Assembly (NCBI GenBank): GCA_946486375.1
Contig: CAMLTW010000018.1
Coordinates: forward strand, 1-37,787
Source of the DNA: an uncultured Rikenellaceae bacterium
GTDB lineage: Bacteria; Bacteroidota; Bacteroidia; Bacteroidales; Rikenellaceae
Reading direction: 5' to 3'
Length of the DNA stretch: 37,787 bases
Under the pieces are notes generated by a model. It searched no databases, was not told where the DNA came from, and was given only the letters and a program-made list of their open reading frames with translations. Made by a program: the position numbers and the translations under genes. Positions 20,376 through 29,008 of this stretch are shown here, piece after piece (position 1 is the first letter of the stretch; each line of letters begins with the position of its first letter).

Positions 20376-20740
20376 GCCGCGCAAAGGTAAGAATAAAAAC
20401 GACAGAATGAGCAGATGAGAGCAGGAAGGTTGTAAATAAGGGGTTTAAGGAAAACGGACTGCGAGGATGAAGCCAAGTAAAACCGCTAAAAAGCCAAATG
20501 AAACCGGAGTTACGTTACTATCCCGTTACTCTTTTCAAAACGGCGACATAGATTTTGGGAGGCTTCCAACACGCTGAATTACAAGTCCGATTGGGAGGAT
20601 TCCGACTGCAAATGTAGCAGGAATTTCGGATTTCGGGCTTCTCACGCGAAAAAGTCGGTTTTCGGGGTTGCACTGATTCGCTGTTCTGCGTATCGACGAA
20701 CGGCTCTGCTTCCTTTATTTCTCCATTCCCGGCCACTGCT
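20376..20740. other. Gene-poor stretch between smpB and the MATE gene
   Basis: No convincing gene is seen. A 72-codon minus-strand frame (20518-20736, GTG start) has no recognisable domain and an unusual composition rich in Cys and Asn. A minus-strand TACATTTG box lies at 20609-20616. The block 20560-20660 looks like a remnant of something once coding or mobile, but I cannot name it. Confidence 0.5.
20382..20389 (-). promoter_or_regulatory. -7 box directly against the smpB start
   Basis: The minus strand reads TACCTTTG, ending only 6 nt before the smpB ATG. If used, the transcript would begin at or near the A of the ATG, giving an almost leaderless mRNA. No clear -33 box was seen. Confidence 0.5.
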
Positions 20741-22102
20741 TCATCCTTTACGCAATCTCTTGAGCTTCAGGATAACCAAGATTACAGCTACCGCAAAGGT
20801 CAATGATTCGGCCAGCACCACCGTCAGCCAGATACCGTCCACTCCCCATATATGCGGCAGCGTCAGTAGTCCGACAACCAACAGTACGAGCCCGCGCAAG
20901 GAAGCTACGACGAGCGACAACCCCGCCTTGTCGATGGCCGTGAAAAAGCTCGCGGCGAAAATATTGAACCCGTTGAACAGAAAGGCAAGCGAAAGCAGTT
21001 GTGCCCCCCGTGTGGCGAGGTCGATGACCTCGGTTTCCGACGGGTCGATAAAGAGCCGGATAATCGTCCCTGCGGCCAGTTGGAGAATCAACAGGGCCAC
21101 CGCTCCGATCAGGAAGTTCGTCCCCACCGCCAACCGCACGGTGCGGATAACGCGCCTCATTGCATTTGCGCCGAAATTGTAGCTGATTACCGGAATCACC
21201 CCGTTGGCAACGCCCAGCAGGAATCCCGTGCCGATGAAAAGGATATAGCTGACGATGGTAAATGCAGCCACCCCTTTCTCGCCCGTATAGCGCATCAGGG
21301 TGATGTTGAACAGAAACAACGAAATGCTCATCGCTATTTCCGTAAGCCCTTCGGAAGAGCCGTTATAGCCGATACGCCACAGGCTCCTCCACGAGAAACG
21401 TCCCCGCACGCGGTGCAGAGCTTCCGTACGGCGCAGCTGCCGCCAGACGGCGAAACCGTAAACCACCGTCCCTGCCGTAAAGCTCAATCCCGTTCCCAAG
21501 CCGACACCGAACGTACCCATTCCGAACACACCCGTAAAAAGCAGGCTCAGCGCGATATTGGCCGATATGGTTCCCACCATCACGCACATGGCGTAGCGGG
21601 GATGCCCCAGCGCTTTGAGGATGTAGTCCAGAAAGAACACTCCGCCCACTCCCGCCAGCCACGGCATGACCCCGTAAATGTAGTCCACCGCAAGAGGCAG
21701 CAAGATTTCGTTGGCTCCCAAAGCCACCGCTATATCTTTTGCAAACGCATTGACGAACAGGGTGGCGAGCACGGAAAAAGCAACGATGCCCGTCAACCCG
21801 CTGCGCAGAGCACTCTTCGCCTTAAGGTAGGAGCCGCGACCCATATAGATACTCATCTGCGCCTGCGTACCCACCCCGATGATCAGCGTGATGGCCGATA
21901 TCAGCGCATAGGTGGGAGCCACGATATTTACCGCGGCAAGGGCGTTGGCCCCGATCAGCCGCCCCACAATAAGGCCGTCCACGATGGACTGAAAGGCCAG
22001 AAACAACATCGCGACAACTCCCGGGGCGGCATACCGGATAAAAAGAGGCCGGATACGTGCCCGTGCCAGCATCAATTCGTTTATTGAATTATACGTTTTC
22101 AT
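20741..22102 (-). CDS. MATE-family multidrug/sodium antiporter
   Basis: This is a 453-residue integral inner-membrane protein with about 12 transmembrane helices in two similar halves. The first half begins RPLFIRYAAPGVVAMLFLAF and includes the MATE-typical SIVDGLIVGRLIGANALAAVN; the second begins near SLWRIGYNGSSEGLTEIAMS. It should export cationic drugs or metabolites in exchange for Na+ or H+. The family resembles MepA-type exporters, but the substrate is unknown. It is divergent from an AraC-type regulator 178 bp away, a common layout in which the regulator controls the pump. The start is the ATG at 22102; a -7 box lies about 54 bp upstream. Confidence 0.92.
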   Translation of the reverse strand: MKTYNSINELMLARARIRPLFIRYAAPGVVAMLFLAFQSIVDGLIVGRLIGANALAAVNIVAPTYALISAITLIIGVGTQAQMSIYMGRGSYLKAKSALRSGLTGIVAFSVLATLFVNAFAKDIAVALGANEILLPLAVDYIYGVMPWLAGVGGVFFLDYILKALGHPRYAMCVMVGTISANIALSLLFTGVFGMGTFGVGLGTGLSFTAGTVVYGFAVWRQLRRTEALHRVRGRFSWRSLWRIGYNGSSEGLTEIAMSISLFLFNITLMRYTGEKGVAAFTIVSYILFIGTGFLLGVANGVIPVISYNFGANAMRRVIRTVRLAVGTNFLIGAVALLILQLAAGTIIRLFIDPSETEVIDLATRGAQLLSLAFLFNGFNIFAASFFTAIDKAGLSLVVASLRGLVLLVVGLLTLPHIWGVDGIWLTVVLAESLTFAVAVILVILKLKRLRKG

Positions 22103-22155
22103 ATACTTTCATAGTTAATTCCTTCCCTGTTTCCTGTTCATTCGGGAAATGGATG

Positions 22156-22163
22156 CAAAGATA
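22156..22163 (-). promoter_or_regulatory. Bacteroidota -7 box for the MATE gene
   Basis: The minus strand reads TATCTTTG, a full match, 53 bp before the MATE ATG. No -33 TTTG is at the usual distance, which would suit activation by the adjacent AraC-type protein. Confidence 0.55.
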
Positions 22164-22251
22164 GGACACAAATACCGCTGAGCCGGGTACATTAACTTGC
22201 CTGGTATGGTACTTTTCGATACTAACCGGAAGGTTATCCAGAAGAATCTGC

Positions 22252-22259
22252 TAATTTTG
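22252..22259 (+). promoter_or_regulatory. Bacteroidota -7 box for the araC-type gene
   Basis: TAATTTTG is a full match 21 bp before the ATG at 22281. It lies inside the longer TTG-started frame and supports the shorter start. Confidence 0.55.
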
Positions 22260-22280
22260 CAGCAAAGTTCACCTCATGGC

Positions 22281-23132
22281 ATGACAGCGAATCTGAAATA
22301 CTCGTTAGCAGGAAAAGAACAGGGCAACGCAGCGGGTTTCACTGACTTAAAGAAAAGTGGCAGCCGGTTGATCGACACGAATGGTTGTACCGTTCTGTTG
22401 GTCACGGCGGGATGCGCCCTTGTCGAAATCAATTTGAGGCGTTATGCCCTATCGCGCGGAGATGTGGTTTTTCTTTTCTATGACGATGTATTCACCCTGA
22501 CCCGAAGCTCCGCACGATTTTCCGTACAGTTCGTTTCCATCGTTTATGAAACGGTTGAAAATGTGTTTCACAACCTGACTTCCGTTTCCTTTTGGGACTT
22601 TCTCAATGAAAAACCCGTGTTGCGGACAAATGAGGAACAATGGTTGCTGCTCAACTGCTGGCGGCAGCAGATGGAGTGGATTATCGGAGCGGAAGAATCG
22701 CCGTACAAGGATGAATTGTTGCGCAGCAGCATGTTAAATCTGTTTATGGCTGTCCATACCGAAATCATCCGAAGTGGAGTCGAACCTTCCTCCAACGACC
22801 GGAACCGGACTTGGCTGCTGACCATGAAATTCTGGAAAATGCTCGTTAAACATTGCCGGGAACACCGCGATGTGCAATTTTATGCCACCTGCCTCTGCAT
22901 CACCACAACCTATCTCTATAAACTGACCCGAAAAGTGATACACGCTTCCCCGAAAGAACTCATCGACCAACAGATCGTATCGCAAATCAAGACCTATCTG
23001 ACAAATACGGATTATTCCGTCGGGCAGATTGCAGCGGAATTTCACTTTGAAGATGTTTCATATTTCTGCCGTTTCTTCCGGCGAAAGACCGGACTATCAC
23101 CCATAGAATTTCGGAACGGGCTTCAGAAATAA
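22281..23132 (+). CDS. AraC/XylS-family transcriptional regulator
   Basis: This is a 283-residue regulator. The N-terminal half (about 20-120) looks like a cupin-type sensing domain (CTVLLVTAGCALVEINLRRY, ALSRGDVVFLFYDD). The C-terminal 100 residues carry the double helix-turn-helix of the AraC family: CLCITTTYLYKLTRKVIHAS for the first and VGQIAAEFHFEDVSYFCRFF plus RRKTGLSPIEFR for the second. I chose the ATG at 22281 because the longer frame starts with TTG at 22197 and spans a promoter box. Being divergent from the MATE exporter gene, it most likely controls that pump in response to a ligand; this is inferred from layout only. A strong hairpin lies 7 bp after its stop. Confidence 0.9.
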   Translation: MTANLKYSLAGKEQGNAAGFTDLKKSGSRLIDTNGCTVLLVTAGCALVEINLRRYALSRGDVVFLFYDDVFTLTRSSARFSVQFVSIVYETVENVFHNLTSVSFWDFLNEKPVLRTNEEQWLLLNCWRQQMEWIIGAEESPYKDELLRSSMLNLFMAVHTEIIRSGVEPSSNDRNRTWLLTMKFWKMLVKHCREHRDVQFYATCLCITTTYLYKLTRKVIHASPKELIDQQIVSQIKTYLTNTDYSVGQIAAEFHFEDVSYFCRFFRRKTGLSPIEFRNGLQK

Positions 23133-23139
23133 GAGACAA

Positions 23140-23174
23140 AACACCCCTTTGCTTTCTAATAGCAAAGAGGTGTT
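23140..23174. terminator. Hairpin terminator after the araC-type gene, usable from both sides
   Basis: AACACC-C-CTTTGC pairs with GCAAAG-A-GGTGTT around the loop TTTCTAATA (one internal mismatch). On the minus strand the stem is followed by TTTTG, so it works best for transcription coming from the right, for example the small frame at 23189-23281. Confidence 0.75.
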
Positions 23175-23188
23175 ACTATGAAGTTTAT

Positions 23189-23281
23189 TTACCCTAACTT
23201 CAAACCTTTATCAGGAGTATGCGTTCTATCGTTGACGATTGGTTTGACGAGTTGAATGTGCTCTCTTAAACCTTTTGCCAT
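23189..23281 (-). CDS. Possible 30-residue small protein
   Basis: An ATG frame on the minus strand encodes a 30-residue basic peptide, MAKGLREHIQLVKPIVNDRT followed by HTPDKGLKLG. It ends 15 bp before the terminator hairpin at 23140-23174, whose T-run is on this strand. A full TAnnTTTG box lies upstream at 23439-23446, also on this strand. Promoter, short frame and terminator thus form a consistent unit of about 260-290 nt. I do not recognise the peptide. The 150-nt leader is long for so small a frame, so a small RNA gene or a remnant of a lost gene are equally possible. Confidence 0.35.
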   Translation of the reverse strand: MAKGLREHIQLVKPIVNDRTHTPDKGLKLG

Positions 23282-23438
23282 ATTCGATTTTAATGTATAT
23301 TTTCATAGGGTTGTTTGACAAGATGCAAGCGCAGCATATCAACGCAGTTACATTGTCGCTAAATCGTTACCAACAACTTTTCCTCTCTCTGCTCAGCGCT
23401 GACATTAAGACAGATACGCAAAAATTTCTTATCCGCAG

Positions 23439-23446
23439 CAAAGATA
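23439..23446 (-). promoter_or_regulatory. Bacteroidota -7 box, leftward
   Basis: The minus strand reads TATCTTTG. It points toward the possible small gene at 23189-23281. The 390 bp around it (23133-23521) hold no other gene I can support and are richer in AT than the flanks. Confidence 0.45.
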
Positions 23447-23546
23447 GTAAAATTCCGCGGACAATCCGGTCGTGGGAATTTCATCGAAGGTAGCCTGAAA
23501 AGCAAAACTTTCGGTGCCGGAATGCAAAACGGATGCAAACTCTTTT

Positions 23547-23554
23547 TATCTTTG
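23547..23554 (+). promoter_or_regulatory. Bacteroidota -7 box, rightward
   Basis: TATCTTTG, about 120 bp before the chosen start of the SH3-domain protein. It forms a divergent pair with the box at 23439. Because it lies in the upstream extension of that frame, it favours the later ATG. Confidence 0.5.
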
Positions 23555-23674
23555 TTAGTGCTTTTGGTGTGGAAACTGTTTCCGGCGTCCGGAGGTGCAT
23601 GGGAAAGGCAGAGGGAACTTTTTACGGATGCCGGACGGAAGTACGAAACGACTGAAATCTTAACGCATGATAGC

Positions 23675-25936
23675 ATGGATACCCGGAAACTGACGACCGC
23701 GTTCGCCTTTATTTTTATCGGAACCCTTTTTTGTGCCGTTCCGCTCGACCACTGGACGGGGGGAGCGATGTATTTCATCGCCTGCGTTTTCCTGCTGATC
23801 GGAAAAATCCGGCTCGTTACGGCCGTGGAGGGCATCGGCCGGATCGGGGCGATCCTGTGGCTCGCTTCGAGCGTGCTCGGTCTGGGAAGTTCCCTGTTGG
23901 GGCTTCCTTTCCAGATTCAATCCGCGTTTTCTTCGATGGCATCTTCGACGATGGGAGGGTTCGGCCTGACGGGTTTCCCGGAGACAGCGTTTTTTTTCGA
24001 GCCGACACCGGCATATCTCGGTGTTATGAGCGGATTTTATTCCATCGGAGGGGTATTGAGCCTGGCGGCGTTCGTCTGCTGGCTTTTTTACAAGCCCTTC
24101 GCTCGCATGCTTCCGGCGCTGGTGTTGCTGCTGATCGTCTCGGTAGCGAAATTGCCTTTTTGGCCGATGTCGGGGGATTCCGTACAGAGCGTACAGGAGG
24201 GGATCGGATGGGTGTCGGGTCTGCTTACCGTGATTGCGCTGTACATATTCGTAATATGGTCGGGCGGGGAGGATCGGGTGTTGAACCGGCGGATCCGGGC
24301 TTTGCTTTTTCTGGCGATGGGAGCGGTTTTTTCATTCTACATCCTGCTGAATAACGGCTACAAGTTCATTGCGGTGGCTTTTCTGGGGATTGTCCTGTGG
24401 CTCGTCGGTACGGGCGGCATCCGCGCCGCAGGGGTTTTCTTCGGATGCGGGGACGCGATGGCCGGAACGCGGGTCGTCGGCGATGCCCGGAAAGGGACGG
24501 GCGCTTTCGTGGCGTACGGCATTCTGATGGCCGTTTCGCTGTCGCTTCACCTGATACCGACCATATTGGGAGACATCCTGGCTGCGCTCTTGCAGATTCC
24601 CGCGTATATCGTGCTTTCCGTTGGATTTTCCCGTTTCCGTGCCAATCCGATGCTGCCGGGCCGAAACGGGATGCGGACGCTTTCCACGCTCGCGGCCCTG
24701 CTCACGGTTCCGGCGGTCATCTATTGTATCCCGTGGGTGGGGGAAGGGATTTCCGCCTTGCTTTTCGTGCTGCTTTTCGTGCCGATCCTGATTCCGGCCT
24801 GGGTGAACGCGTTGGGGGCCGCCGCCCGGACGGGCGTTTCTCGGGTTTTCCCGACCGGTACGGACGGATGGATGCCTGTCGGGAATGAGGCTTCCCCAAG
24901 CATGCCCCCGCTGCCTCCGTTGCCGAAGGTGCCGGACGTTCCGGAAAACAACGATTCGGCGTACCGCGTTCCGCCCGTTTCCCCGGTCGTGCCTCCTTCT
25001 CCGTCGCAGCGTTTCGCGGGGCCGGAATGGCAAAAAATGGTTGTCGATCCAGCCGACGGTGCGGCGGAACAGGCGATCCCCGTCCGTACGGAAGCGCCGA
25101 ACATTCCGGTTCCGCCCGTGATTTCGGGAAATACCGGGCAGCCGGCGCCCGACGGCTTGTCCGAAGGGAACGCTTCATCGTTTCCCCGGACGCCGAAACC
25201 GTTTCCGAAGGCCGTTTTGTGGGTCGGACTGGCTTTGCTGGTCGCGGCGGGAGGAATCCTGAGCTACGTCTGCTGGTACCGGCCCTATCGGCGGGACAAG
25301 GAGGCCCCGCGCTGTTATACTTTTGCAGAGAACACCAATCTTCGTTCTTCGCAGATCGCCGGAATCGACTACAACAGGATCGCCACGCTTCCGTACGGAA
25401 CGGAGCTCATCGCTTACGAGCAGGGGCCGGAGTGGAGCCGGGTGAAAACGGACGGGACGACCGGTTATATCGCTTCCGAATTCATTTTGCCGCAGGCCGA
25501 TTTCCTGTGGCTCAACGGCATTTTCGGCGATGCCGAGTCCCGTGCGTGCATCGGAACGGCCAAATGCCGGCTGGCGTTGCTGGGATATTTCAAGGAGAAG
25601 GGGTATTACGGAAAACCGCAGGGCGATCTGCTTTACACCGGCCTGCAAACCCGCTGGCAGGTATTCGCCAAGCCGGAGAACGTGAAGCCCAACACGGTGT
25701 TTTTCAAAAGGCTGTACGATCCGTACAGCAAGTTCACGGATTTCGCGGTCATCATCCGGAACACGCGGAGCGAGGAACGCCGCCTGTTGCTTTTCTCCTT
25801 CGACGAGGACGAAACGCCTCACCTGATGTACGAGGAAGAAGCGCCCCGGACGGGCGATATCCGGGATATCGTCGTCAAGCAGGGATACGGCGGCGCGCAG
25901 GTGAAGGTGTCTTATACGGGGGGAGGCGTTTCCTGA
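23675..25936 (+). CDS. Polytopic membrane protein with C-terminal bacterial SH3 domain
   Basis: This is a 753-residue protein not matching a named family I know. Residues 1 to about 390 hold roughly ten hydrophobic membrane segments (such as LTTAFAFIFIGTLFCAVPL and GVLSLAAFVCWLFY). A proline-rich, low-complexity stretch follows (about 405-510, PSMPPLPPLPKVPDVPE), then one more membrane helix (AVLWVGLALLVAAGGILSYV, about 513-535). An SH3b-like domain is next (about 546-605: ENTNLRSS, IATLPYGTELIAYEQGPEWS, GYIASEFIL), then a 150-residue tail with no known motif. SH3b domains often bind peptidoglycan, so the tail is probably periplasmic. The L,D-transpeptidase gene starts 25 bp downstream, hinting at a joint cell-wall role. 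The frame opens at 23522, but a promoter box within the extra part favours ATG 23675. Confidence 0.7.
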   Translation: MDTRKLTTAFAFIFIGTLFCAVPLDHWTGGAMYFIACVFLLIGKIRLVTAVEGIGRIGAILWLASSVLGLGSSLLGLPFQIQSAFSSMASSTMGGFGLTGFPETAFFFEPTPAYLGVMSGFYSIGGVLSLAAFVCWLFYKPFARMLPALVLLLIVSVAKLPFWPMSGDSVQSVQEGIGWVSGLLTVIALYIFVIWSGGEDRVLNRRIRALLFLAMGAVFSFYILLNNGYKFIAVAFLGIVLWLVGTGGIRAAGVFFGCGDAMAGTRVVGDARKGTGAFVAYGILMAVSLSLHLIPTILGDILAALLQIPAYIVLSVGFSRFRANPMLPGRNGMRTLSTLAALLTVPAVIYCIPWVGEGISALLFVLLFVPILIPAWVNALGAAARTGVSRVFPTGTDGWMPVGNEASPSMPPLPPLPKVPDVPENNDSAYRVPPVSPVVPPSPSQRFAGPEWQKMVVDPADGAAEQAIPVRTEAPNIPVPPVISGNTGQPAPDGLSEGNASSFPRTPKPFPKAVLWVGLALLVAAGGILSYVCWYRPYRRDKEAPRCYTFAENTNLRSSQIAGIDYNRIATLPYGTELIAYEQGPEWSRVKTDGTTGYIASEFILPQADFLWLNGIFGDAESRACIGTAKCRLALLGYFKEKGYYGKPQGDLLYTGLQTRWQVFAKPENVKPNTVFFKRLYDPYSKFTDFAVIIRNTRSEERRLLLFSFDEDETPHLMYEEEAPRTGDIRDIVVKQGYGGAQVKVSYTGGGVS

Positions 25937-25961
25937 GACCGCGGATTTAAAAACGGAACCG

Positions 25962-26546
25962 ATGAAACGAAAATTCGGAATCGCGCTTTTGTGGACGGTG
26001 CTGCTGCTCCCCTATGCGGGGTTGTACGTAGCCTGGCGGTGGTACCGGGCGCAGCTGCGGGAGATTCCGCAGGCGCGGGTCATCGTGGTTTCCAAACAGG
26101 ATATGACGCTGACCCTGTGGAATTATGCGGGCAGGAAACTGATGGAAGTTCCCGTGGCGACGGGAAAGAATCCGGGGGACAAGATCGTGCCGGGCGACAT
26201 GAAGACCCCGGAAGGGGTTTTCCGAGTGTCGGACGTCGAGGACGCTTCCGCCTGGACGCATGATTTCGGGGACGGAAAGGGAGAGATTCCGGGAGCCTAC
26301 GGCGATTTTTTCATCCGGCTGGATACGCCGGGGCACACGGGTATCGGGATTCACGGCACGCACGATCCGGCTTCGCTCGGCACCCGGGCCAGCGAAGGGT
26401 GCATCCGTCTGCGGAACGAGGATTTGAACCGGCTGGTACGCCGGGTCAGACCAGGGACGGTCGTCGTGATCGTTCCGGCTGCGGAGGACATCCGGGCGAG
26501 CGCTGCGTCGAAAACGCCCGTTGCCGAAGGAAGCGCGAAACCTTGA
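25962..26546 (+). CDS. L,D-transpeptidase (YkuD domain)
   Basis: This is a 194-residue protein with an N-terminal membrane anchor (FGIALLWTVLLLPYAGLYVA) and a YkuD domain (about 38-170). The domain begins ARVIVVSKQDMTLTLWNYAG and carries the active-site motif HGTHDP (His131) with SEGCIRL (Cys147 nucleophile). All catalytic residues are present. Such enzymes form 3-3 cross-links in peptidoglycan or attach proteins to it, working outside the inner membrane. The short Ala/Pro-rich C-terminus is probably disordered. It starts 25 bp after the SH3-domain membrane protein and is probably co-transcribed with it; SH3b and YkuD activities often occur together in cell-wall proteins. Confidence 0.9.
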   Translation: MKRKFGIALLWTVLLLPYAGLYVAWRWYRAQLREIPQARVIVVSKQDMTLTLWNYAGRKLMEVPVATGKNPGDKIVPGDMKTPEGVFRVSDVEDASAWTHDFGDGKGEIPGAYGDFFIRLDTPGHTGIGIHGTHDPASLGTRASEGCIRLRNEDLNRLVRRVRPGTVVVIVPAAEDIRASAASKTPVAEGSAKP

Positions 26547-26665
26547 ACGGAAAAATTCTTTCGGGAATTTTACGGAAAGGAAAATCGGACGCCGCTGTGA
26601 TCGGAATTCCGAAAAAAATCGTAAATTGCGTTCGGAATGTTTGAACGGTTAAATCGAATAATGAT

Positions 26666-28831
26666 ATGAAAAAACTCTTTCTCCTTGCCCTGTTGGGATG
26701 GATGGGCGCCGGTACGGTTTCCGCCCAGCAGAAGGGAACCTGGATCTGGTATCCGGGGGATTACGAAATCTGGCTCGGAAACGAAATGAACAACCGCCGC
26801 ACCGAGCGGGGAACGTTCTTCCCGCCGTTCTGGAAGCTGGACAGTCACTATGTGCTGGTGGATTTTCACAAGGAATTCGACCTGGCGGAACCCGAAGAGG
26901 TGGAAATCCGGGTGGAAGGGAAATACCTGGTCAAAATGGACGGGAAGACCCTGACGGGCTCGCCCGCGCGGATGACGGTGCCTGCGGGCCGCCACGTCAT
27001 CCACATCAAGGTGCACAATCAGGCGACGCCTCCGGCGGTTTACGTGGGCGGAAAGAATGTCTATACGGACGATTCGTGGCTGGTGACCTTCGAGGACAAG
27101 GAGTGGATCGACGAATCGGGCAAGGTGTCGGATACGAGCGCGACCGAATGGCTGCGGGCCGGTTCGTGGAATTTCGATTCCCCCGACGCCCGGCCTTCGC
27201 AGTTCCGGCTGGAAACCGTGCCGCAGTATGCCGCCGGCACCGAGAAAAAGACGAACGGCGAAGTGGTCGACTTCGGGAAGGAAACCTTCGGTTACGTGAA
27301 GTTCCACGGTCTGAAGGGGAAAGGGAAACTGAACGTTTATTATGGCGAATCGAAGGAAGAAGCGCTGGCCACGGGCACCTGCGAAACGCTGGATTACCTG
27401 GCGGTGGATGCGAACGGAGTTGATTCCGTGCTGGAAGGCTCTCGGGCGTTCCGGTTCGTGAACATCGAGCGCGATCCGGGCGTGAGCTACGATTCGATTT
27501 CGATGCTGTACGAATACATGCCGGTGGAATACCGGGGCAAGTTCCGGTGCTCGGATGAGGAAATCAATCGGATCTGGGACGTGGGGGCCTATACGATGCA
27601 CCTGACCACGCGGGAATTTTTCCTGGACGGAATCAAGCGCGACCGCTGGGTATGGTCGGGCGACGCTTCGCAGAGCTACCTGATGAACTACTACCTGTTT
27701 TTCGATTCCCCGTCGGTGGAACGGACGATGCTCCTGCTGCGCGGAAAAGACCCCGTGACGAGCCACCTGAACACGATCATGGACTATACGTTCTACTGGT
27801 TCATTTCCATCTACGACTACTACCTTTATACGGGGGACAAGGATTTCATCCTGCAGTTCTATCCCCGGATGGAGTCGCTGATGGAATATTGTCTCGGCAG
27901 GCGGAACGAAAACGGGATGATGCAGGGGCTTCCGGGAGACTGGGTGTTCATCGACTGGGCCGACGGGCTGGACAAACGGGGCGAGGTGAGCTTCGAACAG
28001 CTGCTTTTGGCCCGCAGTCTGGAAACGATGGCCCTGTGTGCAGATATTTATGGGGATGGGGAAGGCGCCGCACGGTATAAACGGCTTTCGGGAGAACTGA
28101 AGGACAAACTTTTCAAAACGTTCTGGTCGGATGAAAAGGGCGCTTTCATACACAACCGGATCGACGGCAAGCCGACCGACAACGTGACCCGCTATGCGAA
28201 CATGTTCGCTATTTTCTTCGATTACCTCACCCCGCAGCAGCAGGAATCGGTAAAGAATAACGTGCTGTTAAACGACAAAGTGCAACAGATCACGACCCCT
28301 TACATGCGGTTTTACGAACTGGAGGCGTTGTGTGCGATGGGCGACCAACCGCTGGTGCTGAAGGAAATGAAGGACTACTGGGGCGGAATGCTCCGGTTGG
28401 GGGCCACGTCCTTCTGGGAAAAGTACGACCCCGCGCAGAGCGGTGCGGATCATTACGCCATGTATGCCCGTCCGTTCGGAAAGAGCCTGTGCCATGCCTG
28501 GGGGGCCAGCCCGATTTACCTGCTGGGGAAATATTACCTGGGCGTGAAGCCGACTTCGCCGGGCTATGCCACGTACACGGTGGAACCGGTGCTGGGCGGT
28601 CTGGAATGGATGGAAGGAACGGTGCCCACGCCCGACGGGGAAATCACCCTTTATTGCAGTCCGAAGCGAATCCGCGTCAAATCCGATACGGGGACGGGCA
28701 CCCTGAAATTCCGGAGCAGGAACAAGCCCGTCTGCAAGGGGGCGACGATCCGGGAAACGGGCGACCGGCAGTATGAAATGACGCTAGAAAAGGGGAAAGA
28801 GTATGATATTCGGGCGAGTCTGATGGACTGA
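26666..28831 (+). CDS. GH78-family alpha-L-rhamnosidase-like glycoside hydrolase
   Basis: This is a 721-residue secreted enzyme with signal peptide MKKLFLLALLGWMGAGTVSA. Beta-sandwich domains (about 25-270) are followed by an (alpha/alpha)6 barrel and a C-terminal beta-sandwich (GLEWMEGTVPTPDGEITLYC), the GH78 order. Barrel motifs include DGIKRDRWVWSGDASQSYL (about 321-339), LPGDWVFIDWAD, GATSFWEKYD (Glu585) and SLCHAWGASPIYLL. GH78 enzymes remove terminal L-rhamnose from plant or microbial glycans by inversion. The first motif lacks the Glu that acts as general acid in studied enzymes with the pattern RDERxGWxGD, so activity or specificity may differ. No SusC/SusD pair is nearby, so it is not in a typical polysaccharide locus. 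The rhamnosidase call is by family resemblance. Confidence 0.85.
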   Translation: MKKLFLLALLGWMGAGTVSAQQKGTWIWYPGDYEIWLGNEMNNRRTERGTFFPPFWKLDSHYVLVDFHKEFDLAEPEEVEIRVEGKYLVKMDGKTLTGSPARMTVPAGRHVIHIKVHNQATPPAVYVGGKNVYTDDSWLVTFEDKEWIDESGKVSDTSATEWLRAGSWNFDSPDARPSQFRLETVPQYAAGTEKKTNGEVVDFGKETFGYVKFHGLKGKGKLNVYYGESKEEALATGTCETLDYLAVDANGVDSVLEGSRAFRFVNIERDPGVSYDSISMLYEYMPVEYRGKFRCSDEEINRIWDVGAYTMHLTTREFFLDGIKRDRWVWSGDASQSYLMNYYLFFDSPSVERTMLLLRGKDPVTSHLNTIMDYTFYWFISIYDYYLYTGDKDFILQFYPRMESLMEYCLGRRNENGMMQGLPGDWVFIDWADGLDKRGEVSFEQLLLARSLETMALCADIYGDGEGAARYKRLSGELKDKLFKTFWSDEKGAFIHNRIDGKPTDNVTRYANMFAIFFDYLTPQQQESVKNNVLLNDKVQQITTPYMRFYELEALCAMGDQPLVLKEMKDYWGGMLRLGATSFWEKYDPAQSGADHYAMYARPFGKSLCHAWGASPIYLLGKYYLGVKPTSPGYATYTVEPVLGGLEWMEGTVPTPDGEITLYCSPKRIRVKSDTGTGTLKFRSRNKPVCKGATIRETGDRQYEMTLEKGKEYDIRASLMD

Positions 28832-28864
28832 CCGGGTGTGTCGGTTGCGGAATTCGTGCGAAAA

Positions 28865-28896
28865 TTTGACGTTAATCCGATTAACTCGTAAATTAG
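28865..28896 (+). promoter_or_regulatory. Two-box Bacteroidota promoter for the small lipoprotein
   Basis: A -33 TTTG at 28865-28868 is followed after exactly 20 bp by TAAATTAG (28889-28896), one mismatch from TAnnTTTG. It lies 112 bp before the lipoprotein ATG. This is the best-spaced two-box promoter in the window. Confidence 0.55.
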
Positions 28897-29008
28897 CGGC
28901 GGAAAATCCGGAAAGCGGAAGAGAGGACGAAGCGCCGGGCGGAGGGCCCGGATGATGGAACAGTCCTTGTTTCCGCTTTTTCCGTGTTTCACTCAAGAGA
29001 TTTTACAG

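Noticed and set aside
20518-20736. A 72-codon minus-strand frame after the MATE gene
   Set aside because: GTG start, no domain, and odd composition; kept only as part of the gene-poor stretch.
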